DNA from: Rubrivivax sp.
Lineage (GTDB): Bacteria > Pseudomonadota > Gammaproteobacteria > Burkholderiales > Burkholderiaceae_C
Assembly (NCBI GenBank): GCA_022843905.1
Contig: JALHMT010000058.1
Location: forward strand, 1 to 35,989
Reading direction: 5' to 3'
Length of the DNA stretch: 35,989 nt
Under the pieces are notes generated by a model. It saw nothing but the letters and a program-made list of their open reading frames with translations. It ran no database searches and had not been told where the DNA came from. A program made the translations under genes and the position numbers. Position 1 is the first letter of the stretch. Each line of letters starts with the position of its first letter. Shown here piece after piece: positions 9,346-16,463 of this stretch.

Positions 9346-9468
9346 TCAGGTGAACAGTTCCATCTGACCGGGATGTGAGCGCCAGTGCTGACATACGTCC
9401 TCCCGGCGTCCATACCGGAAGCGGACGTAGGCCCGCACAAAAACGCTCTTCCAGCGGGTGTAGGCCAT
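9346..9468 (-). CDS. small basic aromatic protein, 40 residues, function unknown
   Basis: The frame starts at the ATG at 9468, five bases after a GAGGAG ribosome-binding site, and encodes 40 residues. The sequence MAYTRWKSVFVRAYVRFRYG is followed by an RREDVCQHWRSHPG segment and a short acidic-polar tail. It is rich in Arg, Tyr and Trp, which suits nucleic-acid or membrane-surface contact. No enzyme motif is visible. It is the first of two tiny genes upstream of the 1088-residue helicase on the same strand, separated from the second by a perfect hairpin. The ribosome-binding site and non-random composition support it as real; its function is unknown. Confidence 0.6.
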   Translation of the reverse strand: MAYTRWKSVFVRAYVRFRYGRREDVCQHWRSHPGQMELFT

Positions 9469-9480
9469 GCCAACTCCTCG

Positions 9481-9636
9481 TAGAAGGGTTGAGGGGTTTT
9501 CACTCGGGCCCGTGCACTGCGAACTGGTAGGATCCGCCGTCTTCGCTAAGACGTGGTGTGCTTGGGTGGTTTGGTAGACCCCTTTTCACCTCACCAAGGC
9601 CCCTGAGTGTTCAAGCACTCAGGGGCTTTTTCTTTT
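9481..9636 (+). ncRNA. possible small RNA ending at the 9599-9636 terminator
   Basis: No coding frame on the plus strand explains the terminator. The stretch before it holds a six-base stem, CGTCTT/AAGACG (9538-9553), with a CGCT loop. A short non-coding or antisense RNA is possible. I see no clear promoter, so the 5' end is arbitrary. Confidence 0.25.
9599..9636 (+). terminator. intrinsic terminator with no annotated gene upstream
   Basis: GCCCCTGAGTG (9599-9609) pairs perfectly with CACTCAGGGGC (9616-9626) around a six-base loop and is followed by TTTTTCTTTT on the plus strand. The minus strand has no U-tract after the stem, so it should work rightward only. All nearby genes run leftward, so it must end some other rightward transcript. 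Confidence 0.75.
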
Positions 9637-9641
9637 GTCGA

Positions 9642-10883
9642 TCAAGCTGGTTGAGCAAGCTCCTGCAGTTGGTCGGCAAACAGTCGACGCACGTCCGCCT
9701 TGATGCTGCTGAGCAGGCGCCAGTTGCCCGTCTCATGACGAACTCGCCCGGCCACGATGGTGGGGTGAATGCGCAACTTGTCTGCCAAGGCCATCGCTGC
9801 CTCCATCGCGGGCTCAGCGGTCAAACCAGAGGCCAGCCAATCGGCTTGCGGGATCAAGATGTCCCGGGCACCTGCGTCAGCCTCGCGCTCCTCCGTAGTC
9901 TGCTGATGGACCTTGTCTTCGAGGTTGTCGGCAATGAACAGGCGCTCCGGGTTCAAATGCCTTTGGACATGCACCAGCTCGTGCAGCAGTGCGAACCAGA
10001 AGTTGTCCAGCCGATCGTGTCTCAGGGTCAGAGCGACCACGGGGAGATCCCCATCGAGCATGGCCGCACCATCGAGGTAGGTCTTGCTGAAGTGGTCCTC
10101 GAACACTAGAGCAATGCCCATGTCGGCTAGGAACTCTTGGGCCAGGCGTGGCCCTTGCTCGAACCGCGAGAGGCGAGCCAACTCGCGCAGACGTTCCTCG
10201 GTCAGACTGCCCTTCACGTATGGCGACTTGATCTTCAGTTCACGAGCCTTCCTGAGCACCGCCACGTGCCAGGCGAGCAAAGCGTAGTCGTCCATCAGCC
10301 GACTGCCACTCTGGTGCATTGGGGCGCGTAGGCGCGCCTGGTGGATCGGCTGCAGATTGAAGCCCCGCATGAATCCGCGGATCAACTCTTCCGTCTTATC
10401 CTTGGCGTCTCGGAGGGTGCCGCAGAAGTCCTTGAAGTAGCCGCGAGCGAACATCTCCTTGAACGGGAACTTGGATGTGTCGTAGGGGAGTACCTCTCCC
10501 AGATCTACCGCATCCTCTGTTTGCGCCAGCAGCACATCTGCTGGGATGCCGAGGCCCTGGTGCAGTTTGCGGATCATGGCCAAGTTGAGCGGACGCTTGC
10601 GTGCCAGCACCTCGGACACCTTGGGCAGTGAGCCCATGTAGGGCACCAGATCAACCTTCTTCAGCCCGATCTGGTCCATCCGAAACAGGATGGCCTCGAT
10701 CGCGTCCAGCTGCACGGGCTCGACCTTGCTGCGCTCGTAGGACTCGATGACCAAGGCCAGCAGCTCCAGCTCGGCTTCCTTGCTGGAACCCGGCGTCATC
10801 TCTTCATCCATCAAAGCCGACAGACGAACGATCGCCGCATCGTAGTCACGCTGCGTCTTGATCACTTTCACCTGTTGCTTCAT
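9642..10883 (-). CDS. higA: HigA-type antitoxin fused to an ImmA/IrrE-like metallopeptidase domain
   Basis: This is a 413-residue protein. Residues about 50-115 form a HigA-like XRE helix-turn-helix region (QLDAIEAILFRMDQIGLKKVDL, then VSEVLARKRPLNLAMIRKLH). The C-terminal half holds HELVH (H301, E302, H305), the zinc-binding motif of ImmA/IrrE-type peptidases, with EEREADAGARDILIP following, as in that family. In such pairs the helix-turn-helix part neutralises HigB and represses the operon; the peptidase part may add stress-dependent cleavage or sensing, which is inference. The ATG at 10883 follows AAAGGAG with six-base spacing; an earlier in-frame ATG at 10898 lies just upstream of that site and is less likely. 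The gene is 29 bases downstream of higB. Simple HigA antitoxins are only about 100 residues, so this is a long fused form. Confidence 0.85.
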   Translation of the reverse strand: MKQQVKVIKTQRDYDAAIVRLSALMDEEMTPGSSKEAELELLALVIESYERSKVEPVQLDAIEAILFRMDQIGLKKVDLVPYMGSLPKVSEVLARKRPLNLAMIRKLHQGLGIPADVLLAQTEDAVDLGEVLPYDTSKFPFKEMFARGYFKDFCGTLRDAKDKTEELIRGFMRGFNLQPIHQARLRAPMHQSGSRLMDDYALLAWHVAVLRKARELKIKSPYVKGSLTEERLRELARLSRFEQGPRLAQEFLADMGIALVFEDHFSKTYLDGAAMLDGDLPVVALTLRHDRLDNFWFALLHELVHVQRHLNPERLFIADNLEDKVHQQTTEEREADAGARDILIPQADWLASGLTAEPAMEAAMALADKLRIHPTIVAGRVRHETGNWRLLSSIKADVRRLFADQLQELAQPA

Positions 10884-10912
10884 GTCCGCTCCTTTCATGT
10901 GCCGCTTCCGAC

Positions 10913-11197
10913 CTAGAACTTTTGTTTGTCGTACTCGGCATGCGTGCCAACCCACTCGATCAGGATCAAGCCGTTTTGGTACTTGGCCTTGATGACCAGT
11001 CGATAGGTGTTGCCCTTGATGTTGAAGATGACCTTGTTGTCTGCCAGGAAGCTGGCGCTGGGGTACCGGATCTTGATGTCCTGTGGACCGGTCCACTGGG
11101 CTCGCTCGGCCTCAAGGCGCCAAGCATCAAGCGGCCCACGTGCGTCAGCATGTTTGCGCTTGAAGTTGTCCAGCTTGATGAGGCCAAGTAGCTGCAT
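10913..11197 (-). CDS. higB: HigB-type toxin (RelE-like mRNA interferase)
   Basis: The protein is 94 residues, as expected for the HigB toxin family. The opening pattern (KLDNFKRKHADARGPLDAWRLEAERAQW) and the closing KVIFNIKGNTYRLVIKAKYQNGLILIEWVGTHAEYDK match the family's core beta-sheet and the conserved GTHAEYDK end. Such toxins cleave mRNA in the ribosome and are held off by HigA. It is the first gene of the pair, in toxin-first order typical of hig loci, and is preceded by a strong promoter. The start chosen is the ATG at 11197. A pair of this kind on a plasmid-like element would promote its retention, and may also act against phage. Confidence 0.88.
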   Translation of the reverse strand: MQLLGLIKLDNFKRKHADARGPLDAWRLEAERAQWTGPQDIKIRYPSASFLADNKVIFNIKGNTYRLVIKAKYQNGLILIEWVGTHAEYDKQKF

Positions 11198-11231
11198 GAG
11201 TGGGTCATGACTGTTTCCTGCAGTCTGACGA

Positions 11232-11261
11232 ATGATACTTCTCTACGGAGATAAGTGTCAA
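11232..11261 (-). promoter_or_regulatory. higBA promoter with an overlapping operator-like inverted repeat
   Basis: On the minus strand TTGACA (11256-11261) and TATCAT (11232-11237) are 18 bases apart, a near-consensus sigma-70 promoter. The spacer is filled by an imperfect inverted repeat at 11237-11256 (arms ACTTATCTC and TAGAGAAGT on the minus strand), well placed for repression by HigA. Confidence 0.7.
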
Positions 11262-11601
11262 CGCAAGGAATCACGGGAAACGATCACAGCAGGTTTGGAG
11301 CGAGCCTCCGCGGGAACTAACAGGGTACCCGAGGCTCTCGACGCCATCCGCGCGGGCCTAGAAGGAGCGGGTATCGAAAGCGCTGTCGTCTTGACGGAGC
11401 GCATCGGCAAGATCGGCTTCATCGATGGCCTGGGAAACCGCGGGGCGCTCGCCACTGGCGGAAGATCCCGCTCAGGATCAGCGCCCGTCTACCGATGGCG
11501 GCACGGGCTCCGGAGTGAGCCAGTTGAGCGCCAGAGGATGGGGCGCCATTCAGCAAACCGTCTGACCTCTGGCTGGCTGGTCCCGTCCAGGGCAGGTGCC
11601 G
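11262..11601. other. gene-poor stretch between the integrase end and the higBA promoter
   Basis: About 340 bases hold no gene I can support. Frames are open on both strands, as expected in GC-rich DNA, but none shows a recognisable family. It may be a boundary between separately acquired modules. Confidence 0.4.
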
Positions 11602-13749
11602 TCAGCGCTTCCAGAATGACTCAACCGCCTTCATGCGCCGCCGCTTCTCGGTGGTGACGTAGATCGTCGTGGTGGCGAGCGACGCATGCCCTAGATTCTG
11701 CTGAGCAATCTCGATTGGCATCCCGCCGGCGATGGCATGGCTCGCGTGCGAGTGCCGCATCCAGTGCGTGCTGGCCTTCATGAATCGCTCTGCACCCTTC
11801 GCGTCTCCCTGCCCTCGCAGTACGCCAGCGCATTCCTCGAAGTAGCGTTTGATCTGGTCATAGAACGTGGTCGCTGCGATCCCTTGCCGAGGGTCGATCA
11901 CCTGCCCGGTACTCAGCCCCGGCGCGCGCGCTGCCACGTCGCTGGCCTTACCGAGCAGGAACGCCCCCTGATTGCCGATGTCCTCCGGGTCCGCATCGAG
12001 CCCGCGCGAAACCAGGTACCTGGCCAGCTCGCCCACGACATCGGCCGGCAGCGGCACCTCGCGTTCCTTCTGCCCCTTGCCGATCACCCGCAGCAACCAA
12101 CCTTCCATGGGCTGATCGTCTGACGCATCCGCCGGGTACTCGACCCACTGCAGGTCATCGACCGTCGCGGCCACCACTTCCGACAGCCGCAGCCCGGTCG
12201 CATAGAGCAGGTGCAGCCCGAAGGTCAGCCGCTGGTTCGACGAAGTCGCCGGCAGCATCTTCAGCTGCGCCTCGATGAACTGCCACTGCGCCAGACTGAA
12301 GCTCCGCCCCGCGTTCACTTTCGGCCCCGAAGTCCGTGGCACGCCCACGGCTGACCACGGGTTGCCCATCAAGTAGTTCTGGTCCACCAGAAACCCATAC
12401 AGGTTCTTCAGGATCGTCACCGCATGCCGCTGTGCTGATGCCGACAGCGGCCCCTCGAACGGCCGCCAAAGCGGCGACCAGCGCTCGCGCCCGCGCTCGC
12501 CGCACCAGCGGCTGCGCGGCTGCGGGTCGGCCAGGAAGTCCCGGTACTCGATGCAGTCCTCGTTGCTCATCGAGGACAGGGCCTTGCCCTTGTGCGTGAT
12601 GGCCCAGAGCAAGAAACGCTCAGCCTCCTTGCGGTAGGCGCGCTGGGTGTTCGACAGCGCCTGCAGCCAGTCCATGCCTTGCTCGACGCCGGTGTCGCGC
12701 TGACGCCTGCGCGCCTTGAGATGGGCTTTCTGATCGGGGGTCAGCCCGTGCTTGGATCGCAGCCAGGCGAGGATGGCCTGGTAGTCGTTGGTGGCCTTCA
12801 GCAGGCACTGCGCCTGCGGGCGGCGGTACAGCCCGCGGGTGCCATCGAGCTCGGCCGGCACGATGAACTTCTCCAGCGGGCGGATGTCCGTGGCCGGCAG
12901 GACCACAGCGTTAAGCTCGTGCGCGTAGAGCTTGCTGCGCGGCAGCGCCACGTGGCGGCCGAGCTGCAGCTCGATGCTTTCCTGATGCTCGCGGATCCAC
13001 TCGACGATGCGCAGGGCCTTGCCCTCCCCCAGTGCCTTGATGCTGGCGTGCCAACGCCGTCCGACGCCGTTGATGCGCTCGACCAACTGTGCGAGCGTGA
13101 AGATGTCGGCGGCTTCGAGGTGGCTGGCCACCGTCGGGTTCAGCCAGGCGGCGACCGAGTCGCCGGCCTTCGGTGACTGAGCGACCAGGCTTTCGAGCCA
13201 GCGCAGCGCTTCGAGCTGGCGGGCGATCAGGCGCGCGCGCCGGCGCAGACGCTGTGTGGCGCGGCCGTACTCGGCCTCGTACGCGGCGATCTGGTCGGCC
13301 TGGCGCTCGTCTTCGAGTCCATGCGCTTCGGCGAAGGCTTCGAGGCTGGGCAGTTCCAGCGACGGGTCGGCGATGCGGGTCGCGTCGATGCGCACCAGGC
13401 GCGCGGTACCGAACCGGTCCTCGCGCTTCGCGGCGGCCGCGAACTCGTCGCGGATCCAGGCGATGGTGGCGCGCACGGTGCGCTGATCGGTGGCCTCGCC
13501 TTCGACGCGGAAGTAGCGCTCCCAGCTTTCGCGGGGATCGAGGCCTTGGACAACCGAGCGCATGAACGCGAAGTGACCGACGTGCAGCTTGCGCTGCCGT
13601 GCGGCGCTGACCGGCGCGAGGCTGCGCTGCGGAGCGCGTGTGGCTGCGCCGAATAGCGGCGCCGGCGCACCAGCGCCCTGCCCTGCCCGTGCAGCCTTCG
13701 GCCGCTTCAGGCTCGGGCTGGCCAGCGCCTTGTCGTCGCGCGCGTTCAT
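11602..13749 (-). CDS. large tyrosine recombinase/integrase with DUF3701-type N-terminus
   Basis: The protein is 715 residues. The N-terminal third (VGHFAFMRSVVQGLDPRESW at about 55-75, then DQRTVRATIAWIRDEF) matches the DUF3701 region found on a subset of phage-type integrases. A SAM-like core-binding domain follows (about 375-490), then the catalytic domain with R521 (TGLRLSEV), H662 and R665 (HWMRH) and nucleophile Y697 (TTTIYVTT). All main catalytic residues are visible, so it should be active in site-specific recombination. Typical integrases are 350-400 residues; the extra length is the DUF3701 part. Its ATG overlaps the stop of the HD-domain gene by four bases, so the two are translationally coupled. 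The attachment site is not identified; the palindrome at 14866-14883 upstream of the cassette is one candidate. Confidence 0.88.
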   Translation of the reverse strand: MNARDDKALASPSLKRPKAARAGQGAGAPAPLFGAATRAPQRSLAPVSAARQRKLHVGHFAFMRSVVQGLDPRESWERYFRVEGEATDQRTVRATIAWIRDEFAAAAKREDRFGTARLVRIDATRIADPSLELPSLEAFAEAHGLEDERQADQIAAYEAEYGRATQRLRRRARLIARQLEALRWLESLVAQSPKAGDSVAAWLNPTVASHLEAADIFTLAQLVERINGVGRRWHASIKALGEGKALRIVEWIREHQESIELQLGRHVALPRSKLYAHELNAVVLPATDIRPLEKFIVPAELDGTRGLYRRPQAQCLLKATNDYQAILAWLRSKHGLTPDQKAHLKARRRQRDTGVEQGMDWLQALSNTQRAYRKEAERFLLWAITHKGKALSSMSNEDCIEYRDFLADPQPRSRWCGERGRERWSPLWRPFEGPLSASAQRHAVTILKNLYGFLVDQNYLMGNPWSAVGVPRTSGPKVNAGRSFSLAQWQFIEAQLKMLPATSSNQRLTFGLHLLYATGLRLSEVVAATVDDLQWVEYPADASDDQPMEGWLLRVIGKGQKEREVPLPADVVGELARYLVSRGLDADPEDIGNQGAFLLGKASDVAARAPGLSTGQVIDPRQGIAATTFYDQIKRYFEECAGVLRGQGDAKGAERFMKASTHWMRHSHASHAIAGGMPIEIAQQNLGHASLATTTIYVTTEKRRRMKAVESFWKR

Positions 13750-14414
13750 TGCGCGAGCCGCGAAAGCGCAGCGGCCAGGTTGATGCGGGCCTGCGCTTCG
13801 AGCAGCTCGACCGCGTGCTCGCCGTGGTACAGCCGCGGCCGGTCGAGGAAGCTCTGCAGGACCTGCGCCCTCGCCTCCTGATACCGGAAACCGGGTACCC
13901 ACGCGTACTCTTTGCGCACGTCCTGGTCGTAGCGCTCGAAGCGTTCGGCCGGACTGCCGAGGATGGACAGGTCGATGTCGACGAGCAGCTGGGCGTCGGG
14001 GCTCGACCCCAGCGCGGCTGGCGCGTCGTGCTGCGTGGCCATCACCAGATCGTGGACCCGCTGCGCGGTGTCGCTGTCGGCGCCGGCGCGCACGAGAGAT
14101 CGGGCCGCCCACGCGGCGCTGTTCAGTTCGTTGCTTCCCGACACTGGCGCCTGCGGGTCGTAGATGGCGTCGTGGAACCAGAGCGCGATCGCGACCTCGC
14201 CCGCGCGCGGGCTGTGTTGGCGCCAGCGCGTCCACAGCGCCAGGCACTCGCGCAGGTGCCGCTGGTCGTGATAGTGCCGCTGCGGTTCGGACCAGGCCGA
14301 TATGAGTTCGGCCTGCAGGCCGGCCGGCGCCGGCCGGCCAAGCTCCGACCAGGCCGCGGCCCACGTCGCGCCGAGCGCGTCGTCGTCCAGCGGGGTCGGG
14401 TAGGTTTCAGTCAC
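13746..14414 (-). CDS. HD-superfamily metal-dependent phosphohydrolase
   Basis: This is a 222-residue protein with an HD-type metal-binding pattern: HYHDQRHL near residue 45, ALWFHDAIYDP near 73, and HDLVMATQHDA with DIDLSILG further on. It resembles the predicted HD hydrolase family COG4339. Members cleave phosphate esters such as nucleotides or second messengers; the substrate here is unknown. The start appears to be a GTG at 14414, 15 bases after the stop of the DUF7673-like gene. The end overlaps the integrase start by four bases, so the three genes form one leftward operon. Why a hydrolase travels with an integrase is unclear; it may only be a cassette passenger. Confidence 0.75.
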   Translation of the reverse strand: MTETYPTPLDDDALGATWAAAWSELGRPAPAGLQAELISAWSEPQRHYHDQRHLRECLALWTRWRQHSPRAGEVAIALWFHDAIYDPQAPVSGSNELNSAAWAARSLVRAGADSDTAQRVHDLVMATQHDAPAALGSSPDAQLLVDIDLSILGSPAERFERYDQDVRKEYAWVPGFRYQEARAQVLQSFLDRPRLYHGEHAVELLEAQARINLAAALSRLAQ

Positions 14415-14429
14415 CGAGGTGGCCGGCGG

Positions 14430-14786
14430 TCACTGCGCCTCGGGCCACTTCAGGCCCCACTGGTCGATGACCGCCCTCACCCGTCGGTCGCCGTCGGGCA
14501 CCAGGCTGTGGAGGTCGGACTGGCCCCAGCGCAGCGCGTCGATGCACAACAGCATGTCGTCGCTGATGGCTTCGTCGACCGCGCGCAGCTCGAACAGATC
14601 GAAGGGGAAGGCCTCGCCGTTGTAGGTCGCCGCGAGGAAGAGCGCGACGCGCCGGACCTGGCCGGAGTCGCGGGTTTCGGCGAGCTGCAGCAGCCGCTGG
14701 AAGGCGTGGCCGCCCTTCGCGGTGGCCTCGCCTTTGCGAAGCACCATGCGCTGCATGTCGTCGTCGATGTCGAGTGGACCGGCCAA
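14430..14786 (-). CDS. DUF7673-like small protein, function unknown
   Basis: The protein is 118 residues, acidic, with the pattern GHAFQRLLQLAETRDSGQVRRVALFLAATYNGEAFPFDLFELRAVD. I associate this with the uncharacterised DUF7673 family, often found on mobile elements beside integrases; no function is known. Three facts fix the start at a TTG (14786): AAGGAG stands seven bases upstream, the reading frame is conserved-looking from there, and no ATG gives a better frame. It is the first gene of the three-gene integrase cassette. Confidence 0.7.
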   Translation of the reverse strand: MAGPLDIDDDMQRMVLRKGEATAKGGHAFQRLLQLAETRDSGQVRRVALFLAATYNGEAFPFDLFELRAVDEAISDDMLLCIDALRWGQSDLHSLVPDGDRRVRAVIDQWGLKWPEAQ

Positions 14787-14865
14787 CGCGGTTCTCCTTA
14801 TGGATCAAGCACTTGGCCGATTGTCTCCTGGCAAGGGCCGATTTGTCACCCGTTTTTGCGCATGG

Positions 14866-14883
14866 TGATAAGGATACTTATCA
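14866..14883. promoter_or_regulatory. perfect palindrome upstream of the integrase cassette
   Basis: TGATAAG-GATA-CTTATCA lies about 80 bases upstream of the first cassette gene. It could be an operator or a recombinase core site; the sequence alone does not decide. Confidence 0.45.
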
Positions 14884-15185
14884 TGTAGCGCGGTGACTCC
14901 AGACTGCTGCCTTCGGCCGAGGGTTCCCAGGGCCAGGATTCGCTCTTCCGACGAGCCAGGGGGCTCTAGCGCTTAGCCTGAGTACGCTCAGCTCGTCTGC
15001 CTGCCGCTGGTGGCAGCCGGGCAGTTCGCGGACTGCTGAGCTAGTTCTGCCGCGCGGGCTTGGCTGCGCTGTGCTCGATCCAAGATATCAGGCCATGCGG
15101 TGGCGGTAGGTCAACCGGCAATTCGAGGGCGACGACCCCCTCGTCCAGTCCTTGCGTCCGCTGCCGTTGCTTGCGCTAGACGCAA
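14884..15185. other. non-coding stretch between the integrase cassette and parB
   Basis: About 300 bases show no supported gene. Several short inverted repeats occur (for example CTGAG-TACG-CTCAG near 14980), but none has a T-tract or recognisable RNA form. Confidence 0.4.
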
Positions 15186-15210
15186 AGTCTGGCAACCTGG
15201 TTGCCAGACT
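15186..15210. repeat. parS-like palindrome, copy 1 (longest, 25 bp)
   Basis: The core TGGCAACCTGGTTGCCA (15190-15206) is extended by four matching bases on each side, so the whole is a perfect 25-base palindrome about a central base. It lies just downstream of the parB stop codon. It is the most extended of five copies in the partition locus. Confidence 0.75.
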
Positions 15211-15218
15211 CGATGGGT

Positions 15219-16298
15219 CTATGCCTTCAGTGCCGCCGCAATCGACTTCAGCACGGCTAGGTGCCGGTCATCGTTCAAGTGGGCCGCTTCGATCTGAACC
15301 ATCAAGCGCCCTGCCCCATCTCTCGACCAGCGCCCGACCTGTTTCCCGTCGATCTCTAGCGGCTGATGCGCCGTCTCCGCAGCTTCATTGGCTGTGCCAA
15401 TGAGTGCGGCGACCACTGCAGCCGCGGCTTTCGGACGCTCTTGCGCCCGCAGCTTCTCTGCTCTGCGCAGGACACCCTTCCTGTCCGTTTCGAGTGCACT
15501 TGCGATGCTCTTCGCATGGCGGTGTTGGATCTCCAGTGGCGACCTGAAGCACTCAACGACTGGCGCCGGAAGGTCTGCCACTAGAAGGACGTTTGCGACC
15601 CAGGTATGCGATACGCCAAGCGCTTCAGCCAGCCGACGATTGGACGGATAGAGCTTCTCGTCGAGGGCGCGGCGATACATCGTGCCTTGCTCATACGGCG
15701 ACAGGTCCGCACGCTCCCGGTTCTCGCGATCCATCGCCGAGAACAACTCGTGATCGGACACGGCACTGGTGTCGATGGTCGCCAGCACCGGGATCCCGAG
15801 CTCGCTACACGCGCGGTGACGGCGATGCCCGAAGACGATCTCATATCGTCCAGGCTGATCAATCAGCACACGAACGGAGATCGGCTGGACATTGCCGCCG
15901 GCGAGCTCGATGTCCTGCTTCAGCCTCGCGAACTCCGCTGTGCTGAACGAGGCTGGGTGGCGGTTCGCCCAGCGACTGGGGACGACCGCTTGGGGATCGA
16001 GCTTACGCGTCGGTGTTGAGCCTTCGTGCTCCTTGAGACGATCTCGAAGCTTCCCAAGCTCCCCCTCGACGGCCAACATCTGCCCGCGGAACTGCAGCAT
16101 CTGGCCTGGCCCGGTCCTGGGCGCGCCGCCAGTCGGTACGGGCGGAAACTTCGGTGAAGGCTGTTGCGCGGTGCCGGCGGGCTGTCCCTCCGTGGGCGTG
16201 GGTGCCGGAGCGGTCACTGAGCCCTCTGCACTCGCTGGCGAGTCCTCGGGCAATTGCAAGTTCTCGGTCATCGCGAGGAGCTTCGACTTCGTACTCAT
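15219..16298 (-). CDS. parB: ParB-family centromere-binding protein
   Basis: The protein is 359 residues. Residues about 1-95 are Pro/Ala-rich and low-complexity. The ParB/Sulfiredoxin-like domain includes NVQPISVRVL and GHRRHRACSELGIPVLATI (from G157), the box II signature of ParB CTPases. A helix-turn-helix region follows (RRLAEALGVSHTWVANVLLVADLP). ParB binds parS sites, spreads along DNA and activates ParA to segregate the replicon. Start: the ATG at 16298, after an AAGAAGGGC ribosome-binding region; an earlier in-frame ATG at 16334 falls on a palindrome and is less likely. It lies 165 bases downstream of parA, separated by three parS-like palindromes, and a further copy sits after its stop. 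Confidence 0.88.
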   Translation of the reverse strand: MSTKSKLLAMTENLQLPEDSPASAEGSVTAPAPTPTEGQPAGTAQQPSPKFPPVPTGGAPRTGPGQMLQFRGQMLAVEGELGKLRDRLKEHEGSTPTRKLDPQAVVPSRWANRHPASFSTAEFARLKQDIELAGGNVQPISVRVLIDQPGRYEIVFGHRRHRACSELGIPVLATIDTSAVSDHELFSAMDRENRERADLSPYEQGTMYRRALDEKLYPSNRRLAEALGVSHTWVANVLLVADLPAPVVECFRSPLEIQHRHAKSIASALETDRKGVLRRAEKLRAQERPKAAAAVVAALIGTANEAAETAHQPLEIDGKQVGRWSRDGAGRLMVQIEAAHLNDDRHLAVLKSIAAALKA

Positions 16299-16316
16299 TT
16301 CAGCGCCCTTCTTGTG

Positions 16317-16333
16317 TGGCAACCTGGTTGCCA
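16317..16333. repeat. parS-like palindrome, copy 2
   Basis: TGGCAACCTGGTTGCCA, 17 bases, 19 bases upstream of the parB ATG. Binding here could also repress parB. Confidence 0.75.
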
Positions 16334-16383
16334 TTCGAGATAAAAGTCTGCGCCAGCATCCCCGATCGGGCTGACGCCTGGAG

Positions 16384-16400
16384 TGGCAACCAGGTTGCCA
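16384..16400. repeat. parS-like palindrome, copy 3
   Basis: TGGCAACCAGGTTGCCA: the same palindrome read from the other strand, since only the central base differs. It is in the parA-parB gap. Confidence 0.75.
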
Positions 16401-16432
16401 CAGCGCCGCTGTTCAACGGCTGCCGATTGGAT

Positions 16433-16449
16433 TGGCAACCTGGTTGCCA
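16433..16449. repeat. parS-like palindrome, copy 4
   Basis: TGGCAACCTGGTTGCCA, 14 bases downstream of the parA stop. With copies 2 and 3 it gives three sites in about 130 bases, at spacings of 67 and 49. Confidence 0.75.
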
Positions 16450-16463
16450 GTCGCCGACGAGCC

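Noticed and set aside
11232..11657. Possible rightward gene between higB and the integrase end
   Set aside because: It overlaps the higBA promoter and the 3' end of the integrase, has no good ribosome-binding site and matches no family I know.
13638..14888. Long rightward open frame across the integrase cassette
   Set aside because: It is antisense to three coherent coupled genes and has no recognisable domain.
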